This document shows positions 18,199-26,297 of a DNA stretch of 64,000 nt, piece after piece. The position numbers were made by a program, and so were the translations under genes. A model generated the notes under the pieces. The model saw nothing but the letters and a program-made list of their open reading frames with translations. It had not been told where the DNA came from and did no database searches. Each line of letters opens with the position of its first letter. The stretch's first letter is position 1. Origin of the DNA: Pseudogulbenkiania sp. (GTDB taxonomy: Bacteria; Pseudomonadota; Gammaproteobacteria; Burkholderiales; Chromobacteriaceae); NCBI GenBank assembly GCA_018260425.1, contig JAGLBD010000002.1, positions 101,478-165,477 of the forward strand. The letters are read 5' to 3'.

Positions 18199-20094
18199 TC
18201 ATGCCGGATGGGGCGCGCCAAGCCGTGGATCGAAACCACGGGTACTGGCGGCCGGTTTACCCATTTCACGCGCCTGATGACGCGACACCGCTTCGGCAAC
18301 CGGGCGTGAATCGATATGAATCTGGGTATGCACCTGCGTCACCGGTTTGGTCGCAGGAGGCGTCACCTGAGGGCGTTTGACCTCGGAGTCCCCCATGCCG
18401 AAAATCCCTTTGACCTTGTTTATCGCGTTAGAGATAAAGTCGGTGATTCCGGTCCAGATCGCCTTGATTTTAGGGCCGATGGTGTCCCAATTGCTCCACA
18501 GCAGATACACCGCCGCGGCAATCGCCGCAATCGCCAGCCCGATCGGATTCAACAACAGCGCCCTGCCGAAGGTCTGCACCCCGCCACCCAGTAGCTTCAG
18601 GGCACCAGACGCCAGCTTGAAGCCTTTGGAAACCCCCTCCAGCAGACTGGAAATGGCACTGGAGGCCAGGCGGGAAGCGAGAGAAATCAACTGACCGATG
18701 GCCGGCATGATCGTTTTGAGCAGCTTGCCCGACAACGCTTCGACACGATTCGCCAGTTCCTGGGCATGGCCCCCCAGCCCCGTGAACTTTTTACCGATGT
18801 CGGCAATCCGCCCACTGAACTTGATCACCAGGTCCCCGCCTTCCTTGACGCACTTGCCGAGTCCGCCAAGATGATCTCCCATCTTGGAAACCGCTCCGCC
18901 CAGCTTGCCGAACTGCTTGCCGATATCGATGACCTTGCGGCCCAGCTCGATCATTTTTTTACCGGCCCCGGTGACCTCCCGGCCCAGCGAGATCACTTTT
19001 TGGCCTGCCTCGGCCATATCTCGCCCGAAGCCGGTGACTTTGCGTCCCATCGCGGCGAGCTGGCCACCGGTCTCGGTGATCCCCCCGCCCAAATCGCTGA
19101 TAAAGCGACCGACTTTGCCAGTGTTGCCACCACACTGCTCCAGCATGCCCCCCAGCGCTGTCACGCGACCGCCCAATCGGGATGTCTGATCCCCTACCCC
19201 GGTCAGACTCTCACCGACTTTGCCGACCTGATTACCGGTCTGCACCACCTTGGAACCAAAGGCACTGATCTCCTTGCCGGCGGCCACCAGTTGCTTACCG
19301 CTCTGCACCGTATCTTTGCCCACGGCGACCACAACGGCACCGGTCGCGGCGATATCACGTCCGGTTTGCGTCACACGCTGCCCCAGGGCAATGATTTTTT
19401 CACCGCCGCTGACCATGCCCTTACCCAACGCCGCCACACCTTGCGCTAGACCGGCTCCGGACGGGCCCTGGGGTTTACCTGCTCGAGGAACACCGGCCCC
19501 GAACAGGCCTCCAGGAGACGATTTGCCGGCGTGATGCGGAGTTTTGGGGTGCCGAGCCGGCAACGGAGGCCGTTGCGACGCTTTTTTGGTCAAAGACGGC
19601 GGTCGCTGCTTCACCCGCGGCAAGGCGGCCTGCCCTTGTCCTTTTCGTGCCACCGGCAGTGATGTGGCATGTGCAGGTTTTTTTGCCGGGTTGCCACTCG
19701 CGGTAGATGCACAGCCGACCCGCAACGCAAGCAAGGTCACGCAGGCCTTGCCGATACTCTGCTCGACGCTACGGCCGCATAGCACCAGCGCCACGGCCAC
19801 GCGGTTTCCATCGTGTCCCGTGCCAGAGCCGAGCTGCACTGCCTTGAGTTGGGCGGCCACCCGGCCGGCGTGGCTTATTTCCTGTACGGTCTGGCGGAAT
19901 AAGGACAAAACAGAATTGCCGGTCGCCGTCAAACGCGCTCCCTGACGCATCAGGTCCTCGAGACCGCGCAGAGTCTGGCCGAGCCGGGAGGATGCGGCCT
20001 CCAGCGTGACAAAATTGTCGACCAGAGCCAGCAAGCCCGAGTTGGTATCATTCAGTTGGTTCAGGTTCAGTCCTGTCCCGTTCGAATCAATCAT
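18199..20094 (-). CDS. Tail tape measure protein with Gly-phased heptad repeats
   Basis: 631 aa; long helical repeat region plus hydrophobic C-terminal segment; located between chaperone and baseplate genes. Confidence 0.8.
   Translation of the reverse strand: MIDSNGTGLNLNQLNDTNSGLLALVDNFVTLEAASSRLGQTLRGLEDLMRQGARLTATGNSVLSLFRQTVQEISHAGRVAAQLKAVQLGSGTGHDGNRVAVALVLCGRSVEQSIGKACVTLLALRVGCASTASGNPAKKPAHATSLPVARKGQGQAALPRVKQRPPSLTKKASQRPPLPARHPKTPHHAGKSSPGGLFGAGVPRAGKPQGPSGAGLAQGVAALGKGMVSGGEKIIALGQRVTQTGRDIAATGAVVVAVGKDTVQSGKQLVAAGKEISAFGSKVVQTGNQVGKVGESLTGVGDQTSRLGGRVTALGGMLEQCGGNTGKVGRFISDLGGGITETGGQLAAMGRKVTGFGRDMAEAGQKVISLGREVTGAGKKMIELGRKVIDIGKQFGKLGGAVSKMGDHLGGLGKCVKEGGDLVIKFSGRIADIGKKFTGLGGHAQELANRVEALSGKLLKTIMPAIGQLISLASRLASSAISSLLEGVSKGFKLASGALKLLGGGVQTFGRALLLNPIGLAIAAIAAAVYLLWSNWDTIGPKIKAIWTGITDFISNAINKVKGIFGMGDSEVKRPQVTPPATKPVTQVHTQIHIDSRPVAEAVSRHQAREMGKPAASTRGFDPRLGAPHPA
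18817..19425 (-). repeat. 29 consecutive heptads beginning with Gly (aa 224-426 of the tape measure)
   Basis: GKGMVSG GEKIIAL GQRVTQT GRDIAAT ... GDHLGGL GKCVKEG GDLVIKF with no phase break. Confidence 0.9.
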
Positions 20095-20159
20095 AATGAA
20101 TACTCGCAGTCAGTTCATGCAGGGAGTGCCTCCATGAGGTTGAACGTTGCCACGACACG

Positions 20160-20190
20160 AAAAACCCGCGAGAGGATGCCTCCCGCGGGT
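20160..20190 (-). terminator. Intrinsic-terminator-like hairpin between chaperone and tape measure genes
   Basis: Minus strand acccgcgggaggcatcctctcgcgggttttt. Confidence 0.75.
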
Positions 20191-20203
20191 TGGCCGGTCA
20201 TGC

Positions 20204-20766
20204 TTAGTCGCTACGCTCGAACTCCATGCTCTGAAGGTTGAATGTATGGCCTCTGAACTCGGAAAACATAATGCTCCAGGCCGCTCTTTCCACCTCCTCC
20301 AGTGCAAAGGCGATGTCGAACGGTACGCCGTTCTTCACCAGCCAGAGGCACTCGCGCAGCGGCCCGGAGCGAATCAGTTTCCCAGCGACGCCTGAAACTC
20401 GTCCGGCGTCTGCGGCACAGCGAAATGCTCTTCGACACCGCGGGCCACCGCCTGCAAGCCATCCTCGTCCAGACGCTGGACGATGGCTTCCAGTTCACGC
20501 TTGCTGGCCGGTTTGTAGACCGCCTCGCCATTGATGGCGACCACATACAGCACCGGAACAACGATATTCAGGTACATATCGTTTTTAGCGGTTGCACCGA
20601 GCGCCTCGATAAGATGCAACTGGTCCAGCACACCAGGTTTTTTCAGGGTAAGGGTTCGCCCCAGCGCATCGACGACATCGACGCTACGGTTGAGACGTGC
20701 GCGGAGTTCATCGGCCGCAGAAGGGGCTTCAACAACGGGTTTTACCGAAACACGAGCCATGATCAA
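20204..20766 (-). CDS. Predicted -1 frameshift fusion tail chaperone (gpG-gpT-like)
   Basis: Slippery heptamer G_GGA_AAC just before the zero-frame TGA; the -1 frame continues GKLIRSGPLRECLWLVKNGVPFDIAFALEEVERAAWSIMFSEFRGHTFNLQSMEFERSD*. Confidence 0.8.
20374..20766 (-). CDS. Tail assembly chaperone, zero-frame product (lambda gpG-like role)
   Basis: ELRARLNRSVDVVDALGRTLTLKKPGVLDQLHLIEALGATAKNDMYLNIVVPVLYV; between tube and tape measure. Confidence 0.8.
   Translation of the reverse strand: MIMARVSVKPVVEAPSAADELRARLNRSVDVVDALGRTLTLKKPGVLDQLHLIEALGATAKNDMYLNIVVPVLYVVAINGEAVYKPASKRELEAIVQRLDEDGLQAVARGVEEHFAVPQTPDEFQASLGN
20377..20383 (-). promoter_or_regulatory. -1 programmed ribosomal frameshift slippery site GGGAAAC
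   Basis: Minus strand ct G GGA AAC TGA. Confidence 0.85.
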
Positions 20767-21194
20767 GCCACCTTTCTACGACGTTCAGCCACAAAACTGA
20801 CTTTTTGCGGTACGGTTTCATCAGCCTTCCAGGCACCCGCGTCATCCAGCTTGAGCAGGACACCTTCAAAGCGGTATTGGCTGATGCTGCCATCCGGTTC
20901 ATTGATCGTTTCGGTAATGGTGATCGGATTTTCTCCATTGCCGGCAAAGTAGTTGTCTTCCAGCGCGCAGAAGTAATCATCCAGCGTCGAATCACTGCGT
21001 TCAGCTTCGAAAGAGCCCGACCAGCCGTCAAAGAAACGCTGGTGCACGGTGCGACCGGTGATCAGCTTGATTTTTTTGTCATTCAGATCCTGCTTGGAGC
21101 TGAAGTTTTTCAGACCGGCCAGACGCAGCGGGCCGGTCGCGGTAATGAAGTCGAGGGACACGTCGCGTCCAGTGGAAAATTCGCCGATAGGCAT
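20763..21194 (-). CDS. Phage tail tube protein
   Basis: 143 aa directly downstream of sheath; MPIGEFSTGRDVSLDFITATGPLRLAGLKNFSSKQDLNDKKIKLI. Confidence 0.75.
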   Translation of the reverse strand: MPIGEFSTGRDVSLDFITATGPLRLAGLKNFSSKQDLNDKKIKLITGRTVHQRFFDGWSGSFEAERSDSTLDDYFCALEDNYFAGNGENPITITETINEPDGSISQYRFEGVLLKLDDAGAWKADETVPQKVSFVAERRRKVA

Positions 21195-21243
21195 AGAGTC
21201 TCTCCTGTTGAGGGAAGGGGCTTATCGCCCCTTCCAGTGGGGG

Positions 21244-22791
21244 TTAACGCGGGTTGTTGGCAACTTGAACGGTGACGGACTGACCAGCTTCCAGATTGAC
21301 GATGAAGTAGAAGATCACCGACAAGTACTTCACTTGCACGTCAGCTTGCATGTAGCCCAGCGCGACGCGGTCGTCGGGATTGTTTTCCTTGTCCAGCTTC
21401 ACCGAAAACGCCGGACCACCATTTACATTGCCGATCATCGATTGGCGCTGCAGATTGAGTAGGAAGGTTTCGATGGCACTCTTCACTTCCCTGCGCAAAT
21501 CCGGGGTCTGGTTCTGGCCGATGGCGTAGCCGAAGGCCCCCGCCAGCGTCAGGGCAATGAAGTTGGTCATACGGGTGTAGTTGTCGCCATTACGGGTCGG
21601 GTCCGACGAGCAATTGCGACCGGTTTGACCGGCGTAATAGCTACCGCCCGGAGACGGATTGGCAATCACGTCCAGGCGCCCCCCGACAATCGAACCGATT
21701 TCCGCGCCGCTGTACGGCTGGTTCTGCGCCATGCGCTGAGTCCCGGTCGCATTGGCAATCGGCTTGTTCAGGGTGGACACATGCGGAGCTTGCGCGGCAC
21801 ATTGGGCGGCCAGGAACGAGGCTGGCGCCATGAGCCGGCTCTGACCGTTGACGGCGTCCTGCCAGTACACCCAGTCACCCACCAACACCTTCAGGTACGG
21901 GGTATCGACACCGGCCGTCGCGAGAGCCGTAGACACAGTCTGGGCCGACGCACTGACCGACCCTTGGGTAAAGCCATAGATCCCCTCCGCCGCACAAAAG
22001 GCCGCGATGCCCGGCCACTGGGTCGCATCGCAGACCTCGACCAGATTCATCACTTGTACGCCGGTGCCACGCAGGGCATACATCCCTTTGCGCACCATGC
22101 CGTCCTGACCGATCAGGGTGGCATCGGTGACGCCAGCCGCGCCATCGCTGCCACCGGCAAATGCCACGGCACTCCCCAACGCCGGAGCAGCGGTCGATGC
22201 ACCCGCCGTGGCGGTCACCAGTTGCGAAGGGCCCCGGACCGACGACAAGCCGCTATTCACGGCATTGGCGAGGTTGCTCCAAAACGCCGCACCGGTGCCG
22301 GTCAGGCCATCAAAGATCTCCGGGGCGAATCCCTGCCGTTGCAGGACCAGCTTGAAACTATTCGGCTTGGTGCCGGCCGCAATCATGGCGCTGAGCGTGT
22401 TACCGACCACACCGCTGTAAAGCGCGGTCAGCGTGACACCGACCGCCGGCGTGGCGGCCGCATCCATCAGTTTGACCGAGGCCGCCGTATCGGTACCGTC
22501 GGTGACCCGCACGATGCGCTGGTTGCTGGCACCCAACTGGATGCCGATAGCAATGGCACTGGCCAGATCGTATTTGCGCACTTGCTGGGTACCGAACAAA
22601 GCGACGGCATCGGTCGGACTTCCCACCAGGGTCGGCGCATTGACCGGCCCCCAGGACGCGACGCCCACCTGGCCATAGATATCGGTCGGTACGCCATTGA
22701 TCACCCGGGTCTTGGGCGGAATGACCTGAATGTAAACACCAGGGGTTTGCAGACCGGCGGTATTGAGTTGTCCTACGGGATAGACAGGCAT
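21244..22791 (-). CDS. Contractile tail sheath protein
   Basis: LQTPGVYIQVIPPKTRVINGVPTDIYGQVGVASWGPVNAPTLVGSPTDAVALFG is a classic sheath N-terminus. Confidence 0.95.
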   Translation of the reverse strand: MPVYPVGQLNTAGLQTPGVYIQVIPPKTRVINGVPTDIYGQVGVASWGPVNAPTLVGSPTDAVALFGTQQVRKYDLASAIAIGIQLGASNQRIVRVTDGTDTAASVKLMDAAATPAVGVTLTALYSGVVGNTLSAMIAAGTKPNSFKLVLQRQGFAPEIFDGLTGTGAAFWSNLANAVNSGLSSVRGPSQLVTATAGASTAAPALGSAVAFAGGSDGAAGVTDATLIGQDGMVRKGMYALRGTGVQVMNLVEVCDATQWPGIAAFCAAEGIYGFTQGSVSASAQTVSTALATAGVDTPYLKVLVGDWVYWQDAVNGQSRLMAPASFLAAQCAAQAPHVSTLNKPIANATGTQRMAQNQPYSGAEIGSIVGGRLDVIANPSPGGSYYAGQTGRNCSSDPTRNGDNYTRMTNFIALTLAGAFGYAIGQNQTPDLRREVKSAIETFLLNLQRQSMIGNVNGGPAFSVKLDKENNPDDRVALGYMQADVQVKYLSVIFYFIVNLEAGQSVTVQVANNPR

Positions 22792-22913
22792 GTAGCAATC
22801 TCCAGAAATGGCAACGCCCGCGGAATGCGGGCGTTATACCGGGTAAAACACAAAGGTCGCCAAAGGCTGGCGGCGAGGCGCAGCTGCCGGGCATGGCAAC
22901 TGCCATGAATGCC

Positions 22914-23741
22914 TCAAAACGGTTTGGAAACGGTTGGCGAAGTGTCGCCCCCCACGAACAACGACTCATTGATCGACAGCACCTGGGCAAATTGCGCTTG
23001 CCGGGTCACGGCATACTCGATAGTCAGCACAATGTCGCGGCGGTAGAGCGGGTGATCCTGACGCACATCACTGTCCAACGAGCGCCGGTAGACCATCCGT
23101 GGCGTAGAACCATCCGGCATCCCCGTCAAGACACGGGTATCCACCAGCACGGGCATCAGCAGATTTGCCAATGCCCGTTTGCTCTCGGGCGAATCAGCCA
23201 GAATGGACACCACAAACTCTTTTTCAATCCGGCAAAGTTCACGGATCACCGTATCGAATCCACCGACCCGCGCCAGCAACTGGCGGGTAGCCGGAGGAAA
23301 GGTCAGCGTGGTTCCCGACACGGTCGCCCCGGGAAACAGTGCGGCCAGCGCCGCAGCGCAACTCTCCAGCCGGCTGCCGGCCGGCACGGCCACGCTTTTG
23401 GCGACGCCATCCACCAACAGCAGCAGGTTGTGCGCCGTCTGCGTGGAGCCGGACAAGGTGACCGACGCGCCCGACACGCCAGCCTTGACGGTGATCTGGG
23501 CGTGCTTCAGGGTTCGCCAGTGATCCACGAAGCGGGTGGTCTTGCGTTCGTTTTCCAGGGAACTGATGAAAACATGACTGCAGCCGGCTGCAAGATCCGC
23601 CTCGAGCTGCGCCTGCAGCGGTTGCAGTGTTTCGATCACCACGGCGCGTCCGGTGACGGAAGCCTGTGCCGGCCCGGCCGGGTACAGCACCTCGGTCACC
23701 ACTCGCTTCAGGGCATCCTGCACATCCATCAAATCAGCCAT
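22914..23741 (-). CDS. Phage tail protein (possible tail terminator/connector), start at MADLMDV
   Basis: Position directly upstream of sheath; 275 aa. Confidence 0.55.
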   Translation of the reverse strand: MADLMDVQDALKRVVTEVLYPAGPAQASVTGRAVVIETLQPLQAQLEADLAAGCSHVFISSLENERKTTRFVDHWRTLKHAQITVKAGVSGASVTLSGSTQTAHNLLLLVDGVAKSVAVPAGSRLESCAAALAALFPGATVSGTTLTFPPATRQLLARVGGFDTVIRELCRIEKEFVVSILADSPESKRALANLLMPVLVDTRVLTGMPDGSTPRMVYRRSLDSDVRQDHPLYRRDIVLTIEYAVTRQAQFAQVLSINESLFVGGDTSPTVSKPF

Positions 23742-24003
23742 GGCGGCGCTCTCTTTCCGGATAAAGAAAAACCGCCCGAAGGCGGTTGTGATCCAGTGTT
23801 TGCCAGGAGACACCGACCAGGCGGGCAACCTGCTGGCGGGTCAGTTCGACCTCGTCCCCCTTGAGTGAATCCAGATAACGAAACTGGATAGTGGCATGAC
23901 GTAATGCCGTCACAGCGGCCGCTCTCCCGGAGGGCATCAGCACCTGTTGCCCTTCACGCAGATACACGGCGTCGCAAACAGTCTTTGCATATTCGCAATG
24001 CAT
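23734..24003 (-). CDS. Small hypothetical tailocin protein, start at MHCEYAK
   Basis: ORF overlapping the next gene start by 8 bp. Confidence 0.55.
   Translation of the reverse strand: MHCEYAKTVCDAVYLREGQQVLMPSGRAAAVTALRHATIQFRYLDSLKGDEVELTRQQVARLVGVSWQTLDHNRLRAVFLYPERERRHG
23762..23787 (-). terminator. Intrinsic-terminator-like hairpin
   Basis: Minus strand aaccgccttcgggcggtttttcttt. Confidence 0.75.
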
Positions 24004-24055
24004 GACCCGACTCCCAATAAAGCCTGAAGGACACACGCCCCCGGCACGACCCATG

Positions 24056-24088
24056 AAAAAAGCCCTGGCGCTTTGACAGCGGCAGGGC
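24056..24088 (-). terminator. Intrinsic-terminator-like hairpin
   Basis: Minus strand gccctgccgctgtcaaagcgccagggctttttt. Confidence 0.8.
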
Positions 24089-24155
24089 CTCGTAACTTCA
24101 TCTCATTGTCCGGGATACGGGCGGCGACCAAGATGCAGTCCGCTCTCCGGAAATG

Positions 24156-24186
24156 AAAAAACCCGAACTGCAGACGCAATTCGGGT
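24156..24186 (-). terminator. Intrinsic-terminator-like hairpin immediately after the 169-aa ORF
   Basis: Minus strand acccgaattgcgtctgcagttcgggttttttc. Confidence 0.8.
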
Positions 24187-24209
24187 AGCTGCAAACAGTA
24201 TAAAAAATT

Positions 24210-24719
24210 TCACGCCGCAATGCAAGCCCCCGGCAAACCGGAGTGATCCGGAGCCGATGCCAACAGTTCGGAAAGCTGTGGCGTCAAGGCTTCCAGCGCG
24301 GTAGCCAACTGGGCATCCAACAACAGAAAAGCCTGCTGCTTGCGACGTGTCAGGGTCGGGGTCGAGAGCAGATACGTTTCGGCCATGCTTTTTTGGTCCC
24401 GTGCCAGAGAACCGTCATGCGCCCACCCGCGAGTCAGTTCGCGACGCAATGGCGTCGGCCAGCCAGCGGGCAAGCATTTTGCCGCGGTGTTGATTGCACG
24501 GATATCGCGGGTAAAGCGGGCGGCCAGCGCTGAATACTGCGCTTCCGGCAACCGCGCTACCTTGGCAAGCACCTCCATGGCGATGGCCTTTTCTTCGACA
24601 TACGTCAACTCGCTGACGGAGCGTCCAGTCCGCTCCCGATAGTTGCGCACCTCCACAGGAGTCGCCACGCTGACCTGGAACGCCCACCCCAGCACATTGC
24701 TCACGGTCTTGAATTCCAT
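24210..24719 (-). CDS. Hypothetical protein (169 aa), promoter-proximal gene of the tailocin operon
   Basis: Long ORF in operon; no confident family. Confidence 0.65.
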   Translation of the reverse strand: MEFKTVSNVLGWAFQVSVATPVEVRNYRERTGRSVSELTYVEEKAIAMEVLAKVARLPEAQYSALAARFTRDIRAINTAAKCLPAGWPTPLRRELTRGWAHDGSLARDQKSMAETYLLSTPTLTRRKQQAFLLLDAQLATALEALTPQLSELLASAPDHSGLPGACIAA

Positions 24720-24722
24720 CGC

Positions 24723-24947
24723 TCAACTTTCCCCTTTTTGTCCAACGAAGACGACACCTGCCCTCCACTCCCCAGTCCGGCCTCTGCCACTGCCGGTAGC
24801 CTCCCCGCCTGGCGGTGCGGGCTTGCCTGACATGAGCGGCAGATAAAAACCGGTAGGAAAGCACCGGTAAACAATGGCAACGGCAACTGGATACATGAAT
24901 GTCACGTGAGCAAATCTCCTTGGTTCACAAACTATCATCACCATCAC
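24723..24947 (-). CDS. Possible small leader ORF (true start likely internal)
   Basis: ORF ending just before the 169-aa gene; aaggag about 10 nt before an internal GTG. Confidence 0.35.
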   Translation of the reverse strand: MMVMIVCEPRRFAHVTFMYPVAVAIVYRCFPTGFYLPLMSGKPAPPGGEATGSGRGRTGEWRAGVVFVGQKGES

Positions 24948-24955
24948 AATGGCGA

Positions 24956-24973
24956 TTTGATACGCATATCAAA
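24956..24973. promoter_or_regulatory. Candidate repressor operator, TTTGATA-CGCA-TATCAAA palindrome
   Basis: Perfect 7-bp arms in the divergent intergenic region. Confidence 0.6.
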
Positions 24974-25041
24974 CCTTTTTTCGCAATGATGATAGCGTTT
25001 CAATACGTAAACGAATAGTATCTCGCTCAAATCAGGATTAC

Positions 25042-25070
25042 AATACGCAAATGAATTTCCGTTTGCGTAT
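25042..25070. promoter_or_regulatory. Candidate repressor operator, ATACGCAAA-N10-TTTGCGTAT
   Basis: Perfect 9-bp arms; related aatacgtaaacg at ~25002. Confidence 0.6.
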
Positions 25071-25091
25071 ATATTGACGTATAGTTATCAC

Positions 25092-25796
25092 ATGGAACTC
25101 AAAGACATTCTGCAGCGCCTGATGACAGCCGCTGGCGACACACAAAACGGACTGGCCGAAGCGACCAAGGTGCCGCAGCCTACGATTTTCAGGATTCTCA
25201 AGGGTGAAAGCCGGGATCCACGCCATGCCACGCTGAAACCGATTGCCGATCGCTACGGCATCACCGTGGCACAATTGCGTGGCGAGGATCCTATCGAGAA
25301 CTGGCCATCCAGCGAGGCCCCCACCTCGCCTGGAGCACCTGCAGCCGCATCGATTCGGCCTTATCTGTCACTGGACGAACTCGACCCGGATCAATATGTG
25401 ATGGTCGATCGTTTTGATGTGTTTCTTTCAGCGGGGAGCGGCAACTTTCAATGGGTCATCAATCAGAAAGATCCGCTGGCATTCCGGGCACGATGGTTTC
25501 AGCAAAAGCGAATTTCTCCTGAGCATTGTAAGGCGCTGTATGTCAGGGGACGTTCGATGGAACCCAAACTGGAAGACTGGGACACGGTACTGATCGACAC
25601 GACCCAGACCAACATCATTGATGGTGAAATCTACGCCGTCAGTCTCGGTGACCAGTTTTTCATCAAGACGATTCATCGCCTTGCCGATGGGGTATTACTG
25701 CAATCGGAAAACCCAGAGTTCGAGAACATTGCCGTCAAAGGTGAGCAGCTCGAGCAACTGAGAGTGATCGGCAAAAAGGTCTGGCGCGGCGGATAA
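25092..25796 (+). CDS. LexA/CI-like repressor (XRE HTH + S24 peptidase)
   Basis: HTH NGLAEATKVPQPTIFRILKGESRDP; S24 ALYVRGRSMEPKLEDWDTVLID; Ala-Gly site FLSAGSG; catalytic-Lys-like FFIKTIHR. Confidence 0.9.
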   Translation: MELKDILQRLMTAAGDTQNGLAEATKVPQPTIFRILKGESRDPRHATLKPIADRYGITVAQLRGEDPIENWPSSEAPTSPGAPAAASIRPYLSLDELDPDQYVMVDRFDVFLSAGSGNFQWVINQKDPLAFRARWFQQKRISPEHCKALYVRGRSMEPKLEDWDTVLIDTTQTNIIDGEIYAVSLGDQFFIKTIHRLADGVLLQSENPEFENIAVKGEQLEQLRVIGKKVWRGG

Positions 25797-25921
25797 GGCC
25801 GCAACATCGCCATGGCCGCACGCTATTGCACGGAGACAGCCGGGCTTGAAAGTGGCCTCCACCCAAGTGTAGCGACGCCCAAAAGACCCGATTAGCTTTA
25901 TGAAAAAGCCTCCCGAAAGGG

Positions 25922-25960
25922 TAATGCCGTTCACTTAGACCGTGGACGGCATTTTTTCTT
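25922..25960. terminator. Hairpin/terminator (possibly IS-end derived)
   Basis: aatgccgttcacttagaccgtggacggcattttttc. Confidence 0.6.
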
Positions 25961-26008
25961 TCACTACGTGTCCAATCCAGCATTCTCCCTCCGACCTCGC
26001 CCCCCCCC

Positions 26009-26221
26009 ATGCCCGGCAAGCCCCACCTGATTCCTGATTTCACCGTTCTTTCTCAACATATCGATCCCGATTGGATCACCAAGGCACGACGGCTAACGGG
26101 AACCGCCAGTGTCCGGCGTCGCAAACTCCCCGCCGAACAAGTCGTCAGGATGATCATCCGACCACTATACAAGGCGATGGCTCAACCACTTGGAACATGC
26201 GTCACGACATTGCCAAAGTAG
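26009..26221 (+). pseudogene. IS4-family transposase N-terminal remnant
   Basis: IDPDWITKARRLTGTASVRRRKLPAEQVV matches the IS4 transposase N-terminal pattern; truncated. Confidence 0.65.
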
Positions 26222-26297
26222 ACACAAAGTAATAACATTAAGCTAGTGAAACCGATCCAGCGTGGATTAACAAAGTGCTTACATTAAGGAGCAAAGA

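Noticed and set aside
18817-19425. Non-coding tandem repeat or CRISPR-like array with 21-nt periodicity
   Set aside because: Periodicity is explained by heptads in a coding frame; the DNA units themselves are not identical repeats with spacers
7527-25796. Intact prophage
   Set aside because: No capsid, portal, terminase, integrase or transposase genes recognised; all structural genes are tail/baseplate
7527-25796. Type VI secretion system or extracellular contractile injection system
   Set aside because: No ClpV/AAA+ ATPase, no Tss membrane complex, no effector/toxin genes seen; lysis genes and an S24 repressor are present instead
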